From contig NZ_JBHKFI010000001.1 in assembly GCF_042263505.1 (NCBI RefSeq), positions 1 through 64,000 of the forward strand: a stretch of 64,000 bases of DNA. The letters run 5' to 3'. Both the position numbers and the translations under genes were made by a program. The DNA comes from Bacillus_BE sp042263505. GTDB taxonomy: Bacteria; Bacillota; Bacilli; Bacillales; Cytobacillaceae. Below the pieces are notes generated by a model, which worked only from the letters and a program-made list of their open reading frames with translations, was not told the DNA's origin and did not search any database. The first letter of the stretch is position 1; each line of letters opens with the position of its first letter. Positions 50,380 through 59,962 of this stretch are shown here, piece by piece.

Positions 50380-51426
50380 ATGGTAAAGCAAATAAATGAT
50401 ACTCTTTTAAAAGCCGCACGGGGTGAAAAAACAGATCACGTTCCGGTTTGGTACATGAGACAAGCAGGTCGTTCTCAACCAGAGTATCGTGCGATTAAAG
50501 AGAAATATTCTCTTTTTGAAATTACACATCAGCCTGAGCTTTGTGCGTATGTGACAAGATTGCCTGTTGAAAATTATGGGGTTGATGCGGCAATTTTATA
50601 TAAAGATATCATGACGCCACTTCCATCTATTGGAGTGAATGTTGAAATTAAATCTGGAATTGGTCCGGTTATTTCCAATCCAATTACCTCTTTAGCTGAT
50701 GTGGAAAGACTGGGAGAAATTCACCCGGAAGAGGATGTTCCCTATGTATTTGAAACGATTCGGCTTTTAACGGAAGAGCAGCTTTCGGTTCCTCTAATTG
50801 GATTTGCCGGTGCACCTTTTACACTTGCAAGCTACATGATCGAAGGTGGACCTTCGAAAAATTATAATAAAACAAAGGCTTTTATGTATGCTCAGCCTAA
50901 TGCTTGGTTTGCTTTAATGGACAAGCTTGGGAACATGACAATTACTTATGTAAAAGCACAAATTAACGCAGGAGCCAAAGCTATTCAAATTTTTGACTCA
51001 TGGGTTGGGGCATTAAACGCAAGTGACTATCGATATTTTATTAAACCCATCATGAATCGAATTTTCACCTCTTTAAAAGAAGAAAACGTCCCTCTAATTA
51101 TGTTTGGAGTAGGTGCAAGCCACTTAACACTGGAATGGAATGATTTACCACTAGATGTTGTTGGTTTAGATTGGAGACTTTCAATCCAACAAGCTCGCCA
51201 ATTGGGAATTTCAAAAGCAATTCAAGGAAATCTTGATCCAGCCATTCTTTTAGCTCCATGGGAAGTTATTGAAGAAAAGGCTAAGGAAATTTTAGATCAA
51301 GGAATGTCACAACCAGGGTTTATTTTTAACCTTGGTCACGGAGTATTCCCGCAAGTAAATCCAGATACTTTGAAAAAGCTCACTTCTTATATCCATGAGT
51401 ATTCAGCTTCAATATTAGGTCAATAA
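50380..51426 (+). CDS. hemE: Uroporphyrinogen decarboxylase HemE
   Basis: A 348-aa enzyme converting uroporphyrinogen III to coproporphyrinogen III. Signatures PVWYMRQAGRSQPEYR and GFAGAPFTLASYMIEGG are intact. First gene of hemE-hemH-hemY. ATG 50380 follows GAAAGGTGG. Confidence 0.97.
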   Translation: MVKQINDTLLKAARGEKTDHVPVWYMRQAGRSQPEYRAIKEKYSLFEITHQPELCAYVTRLPVENYGVDAAILYKDIMTPLPSIGVNVEIKSGIGPVISNPITSLADVERLGEIHPEEDVPYVFETIRLLTEEQLSVPLIGFAGAPFTLASYMIEGGPSKNYNKTKAFMYAQPNAWFALMDKLGNMTITYVKAQINAGAKAIQIFDSWVGALNASDYRYFIKPIMNRIFTSLKEENVPLIMFGVGASHLTLEWNDLPLDVVGLDWRLSIQQARQLGISKAIQGNLDPAILLAPWEVIEEKAKEILDQGMSQPGFIFNLGHGVFPQVNPDTLKKLTSYIHEYSASILGQ

Positions 51427-51513
51427 GAGCGTTTCACAAGCATGGAATTGGTAAGTTTGACGTTTTTTTGGCACAATAATGGACTAGATACTAGAAAATA
51501 GAGGTGTGGGTCA

Positions 51514-52443
51514 ATGACAAAGAAGAAAATGGGCTTATTTGTAATGGCATATGGAACTCCATATCATGAAGGGGATATTGAACGTTATTATACGCATATT
51601 CGCCATGGACGTAAGCCTACTTCTGAAATGCTTGAGGATTTGAAAAATCGCTATGAAGCAATCGGGGGCATTTCTCCGCTTGGAAAAATAACATTAGAGC
51701 AAGCGGAAAAATTAGAAAAGCATTTGAATGAAATTCAAGATGAGATTGAATTTAAAATGTATCTCGGATTAAAACATATTGAACCATTTATTGAAGATAC
51801 CATTAAACAAATGACGGATGATGGGATTCAAGAAGCAGTTAGCCTAGTACTTGCTCCCCATTTTTCAACCTTCAGTGTGAAATCATATAATGATCGCGCA
51901 AAAGAGGCATCAGAAAAAATTGGTGGGCCGACGATTTCGTCAATCGAAAGCTGGTACCGAGAACCTAAATTTATCCAATATTGGGTTGATCAGTTGCATG
52001 CTACATATGCCAAGATGACAGAAGAAGAACGGGCAAACTCGATGTTAATTGTATCTGCACATAGCTTGCCAGAAAAAATCGTTGCCCTTGGAGATCCGTA
52101 TCCCAAGCAGCTCCGCGAAACAGCAGAATTAATTACAAAACAAGCAGGAATCGAGAAGTATGCAATTGGCTGGCAGAGTGCGGGAAATACACCAGACCCA
52201 TGGCTTGGTCCTGATGTACAGGATTTAACCCGTACGTTATATAACGAAGGACACTATCAAGCATTTGTTTATGCTCCAGTTGGATTTGTAGCGGAGCATC
52301 TGGAAGTATTATATGACAATGATTATGAATGCAAAATAGTAACAGAAGAGTTAGGTGTTCACTATTATCGACCTGAAATGCCAAATGCAAAGCCCGAATT
52401 TATTGATGCTTTAGCAACAGTTGTCTTAACTGCTCTCAAGTAG
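51514..52443 (+). CDS. hemH: Coproporphyrin ferrochelatase HemH/CpfC
   Basis: A 309-aa ferrochelatase inserting Fe2+ into coproporphyrin III in Firmicutes. The catalytic His is in SAHSLPEKIV, the proposed second site in GFVAEHLEVLYDNDYE, and the N-terminus reads GLFVMAYGTPYHEGDIERYY. It starts 87 bases after hemE with GAGGTGTGGGTC as site. Confidence 0.96.
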   Translation: MTKKKMGLFVMAYGTPYHEGDIERYYTHIRHGRKPTSEMLEDLKNRYEAIGGISPLGKITLEQAEKLEKHLNEIQDEIEFKMYLGLKHIEPFIEDTIKQMTDDGIQEAVSLVLAPHFSTFSVKSYNDRAKEASEKIGGPTISSIESWYREPKFIQYWVDQLHATYAKMTEEERANSMLIVSAHSLPEKIVALGDPYPKQLRETAELITKQAGIEKYAIGWQSAGNTPDPWLGPDVQDLTRTLYNEGHYQAFVYAPVGFVAEHLEVLYDNDYECKIVTEELGVHYYRPEMPNAKPEFIDALATVVLTALK

Positions 52444-52478
52444 GGGAGTAATACATCGAAAAGAAGGCGAAGGACATT

Positions 52479-53909
52479 ATGGAACAAAAAAGAACGGTTG
52501 TCGTGGTTGGGGGAGGCATCACCGGATTATCAACGGCGTTCTATTTACAAAAAAAAGCTAGGGAAAACAATTTATTATTAGATGTGAAATTAGTTGAAGC
52601 ATCTGCAAGACTTGGCGGAAAAATCCAAACCTATCATAAAGATGGGTTTGTTATTGAAAAAGGACCGGATTCCTTTCTTGAACGGAAGCAAAGTGCTTCT
52701 CGTCTTGCGAAGGAAGTGGGTTTGGAAAAGGAATTAATTAATAATGCAACAGGGAAATCCTTTGTTTTAGTTCAGGATCGACTTTATTCCATGCCTGGAG
52801 GGTCCATTATGGGGATTCCAACCCAGATTGCCCCTTTTGTAACGACAGGTTTATTTTCTTTTCCAGGAAAGCTAAGAGCGGCAGCAGACTTTATTCTCCC
52901 ACGGTCTAATCCGACAGAAGACCAGTCATTGGGTCAATTCTTCCGTCGAAGATTAGGTGATGAGGTAGTGGAGAATTTGATTGAACCACTACTGTCAGGT
53001 ATTTATGCTGGAGACATCGATCAGATGAGCTTGATGTCAACATTTCCACAATTTTATGAAGTGGAGCAAAAATATCGCAGTCTCGTTTTAGGAATGAAAA
53101 AGTCTTCCCCAGCTCCAAAGAAGAAACCAGAAGAAAAAGCACAATCTAGTACGAAAAAAAAGGGTATGTTCTTAACTTTTAAAACCGGTTTACAGACCTT
53201 GGTTGAAGCGGTTGAGGCAAAGCTTGAGCCTAATTCTGTTATTAAGGGCACAAAGGTGGAGCATATTGATAAGGACGGAACCAAATATCATATTCAATTG
53301 AATAATGGGGAAATTCTTGATGCAGATAGCATTGTTTTATCAATTCCACATAAAGTGGTACCGTCGATTTTTTCTCAATATGAATTTTTTCAGCCATTTA
53401 ATCATGTACCATCAACATCTGTTGCCACTGTAGCGCTTGTGTTTCCACAGAAAGCGATTAAGAAAGATATAGATGGTACAGGATTTGTGGTTTCCAGAAA
53501 TAGCGATTATACGATTACGGCCGTTACTTGGAATCATAAGAAGTGGCCACATACGACCCCGGAAGGGAAGGTTACCTTACGCTGCTATGTAGGTCGTGCC
53601 GGGGATGAAACGGTAGTGGAGTTATCAGATGACCAAATTGTGAAAGTTGTGTTAGAGGATTTAAATAAAACAATGGATATCACAATGGAGCCTGATTTCT
53701 TTGTGGTGAGCCGCTGGAAAGAGGCAATGCCACAATACACAGTTGGCCATAAAAAGCGGATGGAAACGATCAAAAAGCATCTCCAAGAAGAATTGCCTGG
53801 CATCTTTTTAGCTGGTGGGTCATATGAAGGATTGGGAATACCAGATTGTATTGACCAAGGAGAAGCAGCGGTTGTGAAAGTATTAAACTATTTAAATATG
53901 AATGATTAG
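52479..53909 (+). CDS. hemY: Coproporphyrinogen III oxidase HemY/CgoX
   Basis: A 476-aa FAD enzyme oxidising coproporphyrinogen III to coproporphyrin III with O2. N-terminal dinucleotide fold VVVVGGGITGLSTAFYL, then LGGKIQTYHKDGFVIEKGPDSFLERK. A low-complexity charged insert (KKSSPAPKKKPEEKAQSSTKKK, shown in part) sits near residues 208-228; I do not recall it in the B. subtilis enzyme. End GLGIPDCIDQGEAAV. 35 bases after hemH. Confidence 0.95.
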   Translation: MEQKRTVVVVGGGITGLSTAFYLQKKARENNLLLDVKLVEASARLGGKIQTYHKDGFVIEKGPDSFLERKQSASRLAKEVGLEKELINNATGKSFVLVQDRLYSMPGGSIMGIPTQIAPFVTTGLFSFPGKLRAAADFILPRSNPTEDQSLGQFFRRRLGDEVVENLIEPLLSGIYAGDIDQMSLMSTFPQFYEVEQKYRSLVLGMKKSSPAPKKKPEEKAQSSTKKKGMFLTFKTGLQTLVEAVEAKLEPNSVIKGTKVEHIDKDGTKYHIQLNNGEILDADSIVLSIPHKVVPSIFSQYEFFQPFNHVPSTSVATVALVFPQKAIKKDIDGTGFVVSRNSDYTITAVTWNHKKWPHTTPEGKVTLRCYVGRAGDETVVELSDDQIVKVVLEDLNKTMDITMEPDFFVVSRWKEAMPQYTVGHKKRMETIKKHLQEELPGIFLAGGSYEGLGIPDCIDQGEAAVVKVLNYLNMND

Positions 53910-53914
53910 GATAG

Positions 53915-53943
53915 AAGAAAGGCTGCCAGTGGTAGCCTTTCTT
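53915..53943 (+). terminator. Terminator of hemEHY
   Basis: GAAAGGCT pairs with AGCCTTTC around GCCAGTGGT, followed by TTG. Confidence 0.75.
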
Positions 53944-53989
53944 GTCATCTTTGATAAACCAGAGTTTTGAAAAAATAGCTATGTATCAA

Positions 53990-54027
53990 AAAGAAAAAAA
54001 GAACCAGCCCATTTTTCATGGCTGGTT
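53990..54027 (-). terminator. Terminator of yhfH
   Basis: Minus strand AACCAGCC-ATGAAAAATG-GGCTGGTT, then CTTTTTTTCTTTTT. Confidence 0.85.
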
Positions 54028-54148
54028 ATCAAAAGGCAACAGCTCTTTTTCAGAAACTGTTTGGAAGGGTAGAGAATACGGTGACAAGCCCTATTCTCTA
54101 AAAAATCATGGAATTATTAAAAAACGAGATAACGAGATTAATAAAAAA

Positions 54149-54283
54149 TTAAAGATCAGGTAACCCCAAACATCTGGAACACTTATCGGTGTAGCAATCA
54201 TGCTGTTCCTCAATCGTCACTCCACATTGAGAGCATTGCTTTTTAGGCAAGCCTTTGAAAAATTCAACAATACTTCCTAGCAT
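54149..54283 (-). CDS. yhfH: YhfH-family zinc-ribbon microprotein, 44 aa
   Basis: ATG 54283 follows GGGAGG. Order: an amphipathic N-terminal helix (LGSIVEFFKGLPKKQ), then CSQC (17-20) and CYTDKCSRC (30-38) that can bind one zinc, with the conserved IEEQHDCY between. This is the YhfH pattern, and the place before divergent yhfI matches B. subtilis. The known role is none. The terminator on its own strand supports expression. Confidence 0.85.
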   Translation of the reverse strand: MLGSIVEFFKGLPKKQCSQCGVTIEEQHDCYTDKCSRCLGLPDL

Positions 54284-54507
54284 GATGAAGCCTCCCAATT
54301 GTTGTAAGTTGTATTTGCACAGTTTGTGATTAATTAAATTGTATTATAACAGAATAACGGTGTCAACTTGTTTTTTTAAATCAATAAATTTTTGAGAAGA
54401 GTGCTGAAGGTTTCTTTGTTTTTACTATTTTTTCAATCATTAAAAATGAGAAATTTAGCACAATCTAGTATAGTAAGAATAGACCTTTTAATGCGAGGAG
54501 GAGAAAT

Positions 54508-55242
54508 ATGAAATTAACTGTTATAGGGCCCTGGGGAGGTTATCCAAAGGTGAATGAAGCAAGTTCCGGATACCTTCTTGAGAGTGATGACTTTTCGTTA
54601 TTAATAGATTGTGGCAGTGGTGTATTAGCCAAAATGCAAAATTTTATTCAGCCAGAGAATTTAGATGCAGCAATTATTTCGCATTATCATCCGGACCACA
54701 TTGCTGATATTGGTGTATTGATGCATGCTCGTTTAATTCAAGGATTTTTAGGTAGTACGATGCCGAGTTTACCCGTTTATGGACATACAGAGGATGTCAG
54801 GGAGTTTGAAAAGCTTAGTCACAAAAATATCATGACAGGAGTAGCCTATGATCCTAATGTTCCTTTAAAATTAGGGCCATTTACTGTTCGGTTTTTAAAA
54901 ACGAACCATCCTGTTCCATGCTATGCCATGCGATTTGAAAAGGATGGAAAAAGTTTTGTTTACACTGGGGATACTTCTTTTAAAAATGAATTAATCTCAT
55001 TTTGTCAGGATGCTGATGTGCTTTTATGCGAATGTAATTTCTATGGGGACCAAAATGGACAAAATGCAGGGCATATGAATAGTTTCGATTGTGGGAACTT
55101 AGCGATGGAAGCGAATGTGAAAAGTTTGATTTTAACTCATCTTCCGCATTACGGTGAATTGGCAAAATTAAAAAAGGAAGCAGCAGAAAAGTTTGCTGGC
55201 CAGATATACTTAGCTTCCTTAGGATTAACAATGGAGGTTTAA
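54508..55242 (+). CDS. yhfI: MBL-fold metal-dependent hydrolase YhfI
   Basis: A 244-aa metallo-beta-lactamase-fold protein near RNase Z in layout. The metal motif is HYHPDHIAD, further ligands are in TNHPVPCYAMRF, YTGDTSF and THLPHYG. ATG 54508 follows GAGGAGG. Substrate unknown. 33 bases before lplJ, so the two may form an operon. Confidence 0.9.
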   Translation: MKLTVIGPWGGYPKVNEASSGYLLESDDFSLLIDCGSGVLAKMQNFIQPENLDAAIISHYHPDHIADIGVLMHARLIQGFLGSTMPSLPVYGHTEDVREFEKLSHKNIMTGVAYDPNVPLKLGPFTVRFLKTNHPVPCYAMRFEKDGKSFVYTGDTSFKNELISFCQDADVLLCECNFYGDQNGQNAGHMNSFDCGNLAMEANVKSLILTHLPHYGELAKLKKEAAEKFAGQIYLASLGLTMEV

Positions 55243-55275
55243 GCTTAAACTTGTATTTTGAAAGGAGTGGATGAA

Positions 55276-56265
55276 ATGTTATTTATCGATAATCAAAATA
55301 TAACAGATCCACGGATTAATTTAGCTATTGAAGAATATGCATTAAAAAATTTAGATATAAACGAAACGTATTTACTCTTTTACATAAACGAGCCTTCTAT
55401 TATTATTGGAAAGAACCAAAATACGATTGAAGAAATTAATACCGAATATGTTGAGAAAAACGGAATTCATGTGGTTAGACGTCTATCTGGTGGTGGGGCT
55501 GTTTATCATGATCTGGGGAATTTAAATTTCAGCTTTATTACAAAGGATGATGGCGATAGCTTTCATAATTTCAGAAAGTTTACTGAGCCTGTTGTTGCTG
55601 CATTAAAGCAATTAGGAGTGAATGCGGAGCTAAGTGGAAGGAACGATCTTGTTGTAGACGGCAGAAAAATATCCGGAAATGCCCAATTTTCTACAAGAGG
55701 GAGAATGTTTAGCCACGGGACGCTGATGCTCGATTCTGAAATTGACCATGTTGTCTCAGCGTTAAAAGTTAAGAAAGATAAAATTGAATCAAAGGGAATC
55801 AAATCGATTCGCAGCAGGGTTGCTAATATCTCTGAATTTCTTCCTGAGAAAATATCAATTGAAGAGTTCCGCAGTGTATTGCTCAATAGTATTTTCCATG
55901 ATAGCGACGAAATTCCTCAATATCACTTAACAAATGAGGATTGGAAGAAGATTCATGAACTCTCAAAAAGCCGGTATCAACAGTGGGAGTGGAATTATGG
56001 AAAATCACCAAAATTCAATCTACAGTATTCTCATCGTTTTCCAGTTGGTCAAATTGATGTTCGTCTCGAGGTCAATAAAGGAATTATTGAAAATGGTAAA
56101 ATTTACGGCGATTTCTTTGGTGTTGGCGATGTAAGTGATATTGAGCAAAAGCTTGTTGGTTTAAGATATGAAAAAAAGGAAATCGAACAGGCACTGGAGG
56201 GTTTGGATATAAAATACTATTTTGGAAATATTTCCAATGAAGATTTTTTAAATCTATTGTATTAA
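55276..56265 (+). CDS. lplJ: Lipoate-protein ligase LplJ
   Basis: A 329-aa ligase that activates free lipoate with ATP and attaches it to the H protein and 2-oxoacid dehydrogenase subunits. RRLSGGGAVYHDLGNLNFSF and the lysine in GRKISGNAQF are intact, followed by the small C-terminal domain. ATG 55276 follows AAAGGAG. Confidence 0.95.
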   Translation: MLFIDNQNITDPRINLAIEEYALKNLDINETYLLFYINEPSIIIGKNQNTIEEINTEYVEKNGIHVVRRLSGGGAVYHDLGNLNFSFITKDDGDSFHNFRKFTEPVVAALKQLGVNAELSGRNDLVVDGRKISGNAQFSTRGRMFSHGTLMLDSEIDHVVSALKVKKDKIESKGIKSIRSRVANISEFLPEKISIEEFRSVLLNSIFHDSDEIPQYHLTNEDWKKIHELSKSRYQQWEWNYGKSPKFNLQYSHRFPVGQIDVRLEVNKGIIENGKIYGDFFGVGDVSDIEQKLVGLRYEKKEIEQALEGLDIKYYFGNISNEDFLNLLY

Positions 56266-56275
56266 AACTACGATG

Positions 56276-56315
56276 GAGGATCAGAAACCCAACGGGAATT
56301 CTGATCCTCTTCTCA
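56276..56315 (+). terminator. Terminator of lplJ
   Basis: GAGGATCAGAA pairs with TTCTGATCCTC around a 12-base loop, followed by TTCTCATT. Confidence 0.8.
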
Positions 56316-56356
56316 TTATAAATTTTAAGAAAATTCATTCATGTTAGCGTTTTCTA

Positions 56357-56430
56357 TTGAAGAAATAAATTTCTTTCAATATAATGTATTTAGAAAATTT
56401 TTAAAATAAAAATGAATGAGTATTCATTCA
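56357..56430 (+). promoter_or_regulatory. lcfB promoter and FadR operator
   Basis: -35 TTGAAG (56357-56362), a 17-base spacer and -10 TATAAT (56380-56385). About 20 bases after the predicted start lies TGAATGAGTATTCATTCA (56413-56430), the near-perfect palindrome bound by the TetR-type FadR of B. subtilis. Long-chain acyl-CoA would relieve repression. Confidence 0.88.
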
Positions 56431-56447
56431 AACAAAGGGGTGGAGAG

Positions 56448-58013
56448 ATGAATCTATCTTCTCAATTGCATGAAATAGCCAAAATAAAGGCTGACAAACC
56501 AGCATATTACTTTATGGACCATTTCAGTACATATGCTGAATTGGATGGGAATGTAACAAAATTTGCATCTGGGCTAGAGCATCTTGGGGTCAAAAAAGGG
56601 GATCATGTTGCAATACTTTCTGGAAATTCACCGTTCTTTGTCATTGGATTGTATGGAGCATTAAGGCTTGGAGCAACGGTTATACCGATTAATCCAATTT
56701 ATACTCCAGATGAAATTAGTTATATCATTAATAATGGGGATGTTAAGATTGTAATCGGCTTGGATCTATTAGTACCGTTATTTGAAAAAATGCATCAGGT
56801 ATTACCGAAAGTTGAACAATACATTATATTTGAAACACCTCAAGGCAATGAGGCTCAAAAAGGCCTAGATTTAACTGCTCTTACGGTATTCCCTAAATTG
56901 AAATCATTTGCAAATGTAATGGCTTCAGGGAACTTAAGCTTTAATGGTCCGGATTTAGATGAAGATGATACGGCCATTATTCTTTATACTTCCGGTACAA
57001 CTGGAAAGCCAAAAGGAGCGATGCTGACTCATAAAAATATTTATAGCAATGCAAGTGATGCAGGCGATTATTTAAAGATGAGTGAAGCTGACCGCGTTAT
57101 CGCCACCCTTCCAATGTTCCATGTATTTTGTCTGACCGTTGCATTAAATGCTCCTTTAATGAAGGGAGCAACCGTTCTTATCGATCCAAAATTTAGTCCA
57201 AAAGAAATTTTCCGCCTTTCAAGAGAATATAATCCAACTGTTTTTGTTGGCGTGCCAACCATGTATAACTTCCTATTTCAATTTAATGAAGGAAACCCTA
57301 AGGATTTTGCATCATTAAGATTATGTATCTCCGGTGGCTCGGCAATGCCGGTAGCCTTATTACAAAATTTTGAAAAGAAATTTAATGTTGTGATTTCAGA
57401 AGGCTATGGTTTATCAGAAGCATCTCCAGTCACTTGCTTTAATCCGTCGGATCGTCCAAGAAAACCGGGTTCAATTGGAACGAATATCACCCATGTGGAG
57501 AATAAAGTCGTGAATGAGTTAGGTGAGGAAGTGCTGGTTGGACAAGCTGGAGAATTAATCGTTCGTGGGCCAAATGTGATGAAGGGCTATTATAAAATGC
57601 CTGAAGAAACGGCGGCGACGATTCGTGATGGTTGGCTGTATACAGGAGATATGGCTAGAATGGACGATGAGGGCTATTTCTATATAGTCGACCGCAAAAA
57701 GGATATGATCATAGTAGGCGGCTATAATGTTTATCCACGTGAAGTAGAGGAGGTTTTCTATAACCATCCTGATATTGTAGAGGTAGCTGTGTTAGGTGTG
57801 CCAGATCCTAACCAAGGGGAAGCGGTAAGCTGCTTTGTGGTGAGCAAGAGTCCTGAACTAACCGAGGAAGAGCTATTAGTCTATTGCAAGGATCATTTAG
57901 CGAAATATAAGATTCCAAAAACGATTGAATTTCTAGAGGAATTACCGAAAAATACGACGGGTAAGATTTTACGAAGAGCATTAAAGGATAAGGTACTACA
58001 GGAATTTAAATAA
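56448..58013 (+). CDS. lcfB: Long-chain fatty acid-CoA ligase LcfB
   Basis: A 521-aa adenylate-forming enzyme that activates fatty acids for beta-oxidation. AMP-binding motif YTSGTTGKPKGA, the linker motif YTGDMARMDDEGYFYIVDRK and the catalytic lysine region KNTTGKILRR are intact. ATG 56448 follows AAAGGGGTGGAG. Regulated by FadR through the operator in its leader. Confidence 0.94.
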   Translation: MNLSSQLHEIAKIKADKPAYYFMDHFSTYAELDGNVTKFASGLEHLGVKKGDHVAILSGNSPFFVIGLYGALRLGATVIPINPIYTPDEISYIINNGDVKIVIGLDLLVPLFEKMHQVLPKVEQYIIFETPQGNEAQKGLDLTALTVFPKLKSFANVMASGNLSFNGPDLDEDDTAIILYTSGTTGKPKGAMLTHKNIYSNASDAGDYLKMSEADRVIATLPMFHVFCLTVALNAPLMKGATVLIDPKFSPKEIFRLSREYNPTVFVGVPTMYNFLFQFNEGNPKDFASLRLCISGGSAMPVALLQNFEKKFNVVISEGYGLSEASPVTCFNPSDRPRKPGSIGTNITHVENKVVNELGEEVLVGQAGELIVRGPNVMKGYYKMPEETAATIRDGWLYTGDMARMDDEGYFYIVDRKKDMIIVGGYNVYPREVEEVFYNHPDIVEVAVLGVPDPNQGEAVSCFVVSKSPELTEEELLVYCKDHLAKYKIPKTIEFLEELPKNTTGKILRRALKDKVLQEFK

Positions 58014-58016
58014 AAC

Positions 58017-58065
58017 CAAAAAGGGGCTAACACAATAAATCTTTCCCTGAGTTAGCCCTTTTTTT
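58017..58065 (+). terminator. Terminator of lcfB
   Basis: AAGGGGCTAAC pairs with GTTAGCCCTT around a 19-base loop, followed by six T. Confidence 0.88.
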
Positions 58066-58171
58066 AGTGGAATTTGGTATGAATGTTAAGGTAAGGGCTT
58101 TCTTTAATGTGTAAAACTAATAGTGAATTGCGTATGTTTTTCATTTATGTGTCATGATGTTATTTCAGAAT

Positions 58172-58723
58172 TTAAGGATAGTACATGATCAATTGAAAGA
58201 CGGTTTCACGTTCATCCAGACTTCTATAACTATGTTCCTGATTGGCGGAAAAGCGGATGGAATCCCCTGCCTTAACATGGTAATTGTCTTTTCCAATGGT
58301 TACTTCAAGTACTCCAGAAGTGACCGTAATATATTCCTCCACTCCTTCGTTATGTTTTTCGGAATGGTGGGTGTAGCCGTGTTCTAGCTCAACCGTATAA
58401 ATTTCAAATTTCCTTCTGGGATCAAAAGGGAAGATGGAGTAGACCCGATATTTTTGTCCAGCCTCCATGACCGGGCAAATTTGTTCCTTTTCCACGAAGA
58501 GCACATTGGCTTTTGTGTCATCAATTAGGGATGAAAAGGAAATCTGCAAGCCGAATGCAATTTTCCATAAGGTTGTAACGGTGGGATTGGATTCTCCTCT
58601 TTCAATTTGGCCGAGCATCGCTTTACTGACCCCGGTTAATTCTGCTGTTTGATCTAAACTCATTCCACGGGTTCTTCTTAGGTTTTTTAGGTTATCACCA
58701 ATACTTTTTTGAATATTCCTCAT
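58172..58723 (-). CDS. XRE-family regulator with C-terminal cupin
   Basis: A 183-aa protein. HTH at about 8-65 (LKNLRRTRGMSLDQTAELTG, SKAMLGQIERGESNP) and a cupin-2 domain at about 105-180 (HSEKHNEGVEEYITVTSGVL, GDSIRFSANQEHSYRS). The cupin may sense a small ligand. ATG 58723 follows GGAGG. Divergent from azlCD, whose promoter it shares, so it probably controls them; B. subtilis instead uses the Lrp-type AzlB. Confidence 0.87.
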   Translation of the reverse strand: MRNIQKSIGDNLKNLRRTRGMSLDQTAELTGVSKAMLGQIERGESNPTVTTLWKIAFGLQISFSSLIDDTKANVLFVEKEQICPVMEAGQKYRVYSIFPFDPRRKFEIYTVELEHGYTHHSEKHNEGVEEYITVTSGVLEVTIGKDNYHVKAGDSIRFSANQEHSYRSLDERETVFQLIMYYP

Positions 58724-58868
58724 TTTTTCCTCCAAAGATATTGTGAGATATAACGCACATATGTATAATATATTTTACAATCAATGATTCAGTCATGTTT
58801 CCTTTTTATTATCTTGTATTTGATTTTAAAGGTAAAGAGGGATTTGGTATACGTATAGGGGTGATATT

Positions 58869-59600
58869 GTGGCAGAGTTAGTGATGGCTAAACAGACATC
58901 GGAATTTAAAAAGGGGCTGCAAGCAGGAGTAAGCATCGGCATTGGTTATTTTCCGATTGCGCTCACCTTTGGTTTATTAGCAAAAACAACTGGGTTAACT
59001 ATTTTGGAGACGGTATTGATGAGCATGATTGTTTTTGCGGGCGCGTCACAATATATGTCTTTGACTCTATTAACCTTAGGAACGGGAGCATTTGAAATTA
59101 TTTTGACAACCTTTATCGTTAATATCCGCCATTTTTTAATGTCGGCTGCGTTGAATGAGAAGGCGGAGGAAGCTCCGACCCTCCATAAAGCTCTCTATTC
59201 ATTTGGTCTTACCGATGAAACCTTTTCAGTTGCGGCAATGAGAGAAGAGAAGGTAACGACGGGCTTCATGATTGGCCTTAATCTGGTTGCTTATTCCAGC
59301 TGGGTCGTGAATTCTGGGTTAGGGCATTTAATCGGAGCCAATTTGCCGCAAACTTTACAGGAAAGTATGTCCGTAGCCCTTTATGCAATGTTTATCGGAT
59401 TGTTGGTCCCTTCAATGAAAACGGGTGTGAAGGTTGCCTATTTAGCAGGGTTAGCCGCATGTTTTAATACAATCTTGACGATGACAAAGTTTTTATCCAC
59501 TGGTTGGGCGATTGTGGCGGCAACTCTATTGTCGGCGATTATTGTTGAGGCAATTGAATCTTTGAAAATTAAGCAAGCGGAGGGGCGTGGCCATGAGTGA
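58869..59600 (+). CDS. azlC: AzlC branched-chain amino acid exporter subunit
   Basis: A 243-aa membrane protein with the AzlC pattern GVSIGIGYFPIALTFGLLA, FAGASQYMSLTLL and NIRHFLMSAAL. With AzlD it exports branched-chain amino acids or related compounds. GTG 58869 follows AGGGGTGA. Overlaps azlD by 8 bases. Confidence 0.9.
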   Translation: MAELVMAKQTSEFKKGLQAGVSIGIGYFPIALTFGLLAKTTGLTILETVLMSMIVFAGASQYMSLTLLTLGTGAFEIILTTFIVNIRHFLMSAALNEKAEEAPTLHKALYSFGLTDETFSVAAMREEKVTTGFMIGLNLVAYSSWVVNSGLGHLIGANLPQTLQESMSVALYAMFIGLLVPSMKTGVKVAYLAGLAACFNTILTMTKFLSTGWAIVAATLLSAIIVEAIESLKIKQAEGRGHE

Positions 59601-59898
59601 TCGGATTATTTGGATGATTATAGGCATGGGAATAGTCACCTATCTCCCTAGAATGCTCCCATTTGTATTATTTAAGGGGAAAGAGCTTCCAACCTTTCTT
59701 CAAGGTGTTTTAAAAAATGTCCCTTATGCAACCTTAGGGGCTCTCATTTTTCCAGGAGTGCTTTTTATTCAAGAGGATATTTGGTATGGGCTATTAGGGG
59801 CTGCAGCGGCGTTCTTGCTTGCCTTTTTAGGTGTAAACGTGATTGTTGTTGTTTTAGGTTCTATAGCGGTTTTGACCGTATATTCTTTTTTTGTTTGA
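59593..59898 (+). CDS. azlD: AzlD-family exporter subunit
   Basis: A 101-aa protein with three or four membrane helices; YLPRMLPFVLFKGKELP is the family motif. ATG 59593 lies 8 bases after GGAGGGG, and the gene overlaps the azlC end, so the pair is coupled. Confidence 0.9.
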   Translation: MSDRIIWMIIGMGIVTYLPRMLPFVLFKGKELPTFLQGVLKNVPYATLGALIFPGVLFIQEDIWYGLLGAAAAFLLAFLGVNVIVVVLGSIAVLTVYSFFV

Positions 59899-59930
59899 GA
59901 AGGGGATTTGTTGTTATTTCAATTTTTTAT

Positions 59931-59962
59931 TGGCACTTGCATTAAGGGTGTCGGTTTTTTTG
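59931..59962 (+). terminator. Weak terminator of azlCD
   Basis: GGCAC pairs with GTGTC across an 11-base loop, followed by seven T. Confidence 0.5.

Noticed and set aside
53942..54163. 73-codon plus-strand frame after hemY
   Set aside because: It crosses the yhfH terminator and the end of yhfH on the other strand; no ribosome binding site.
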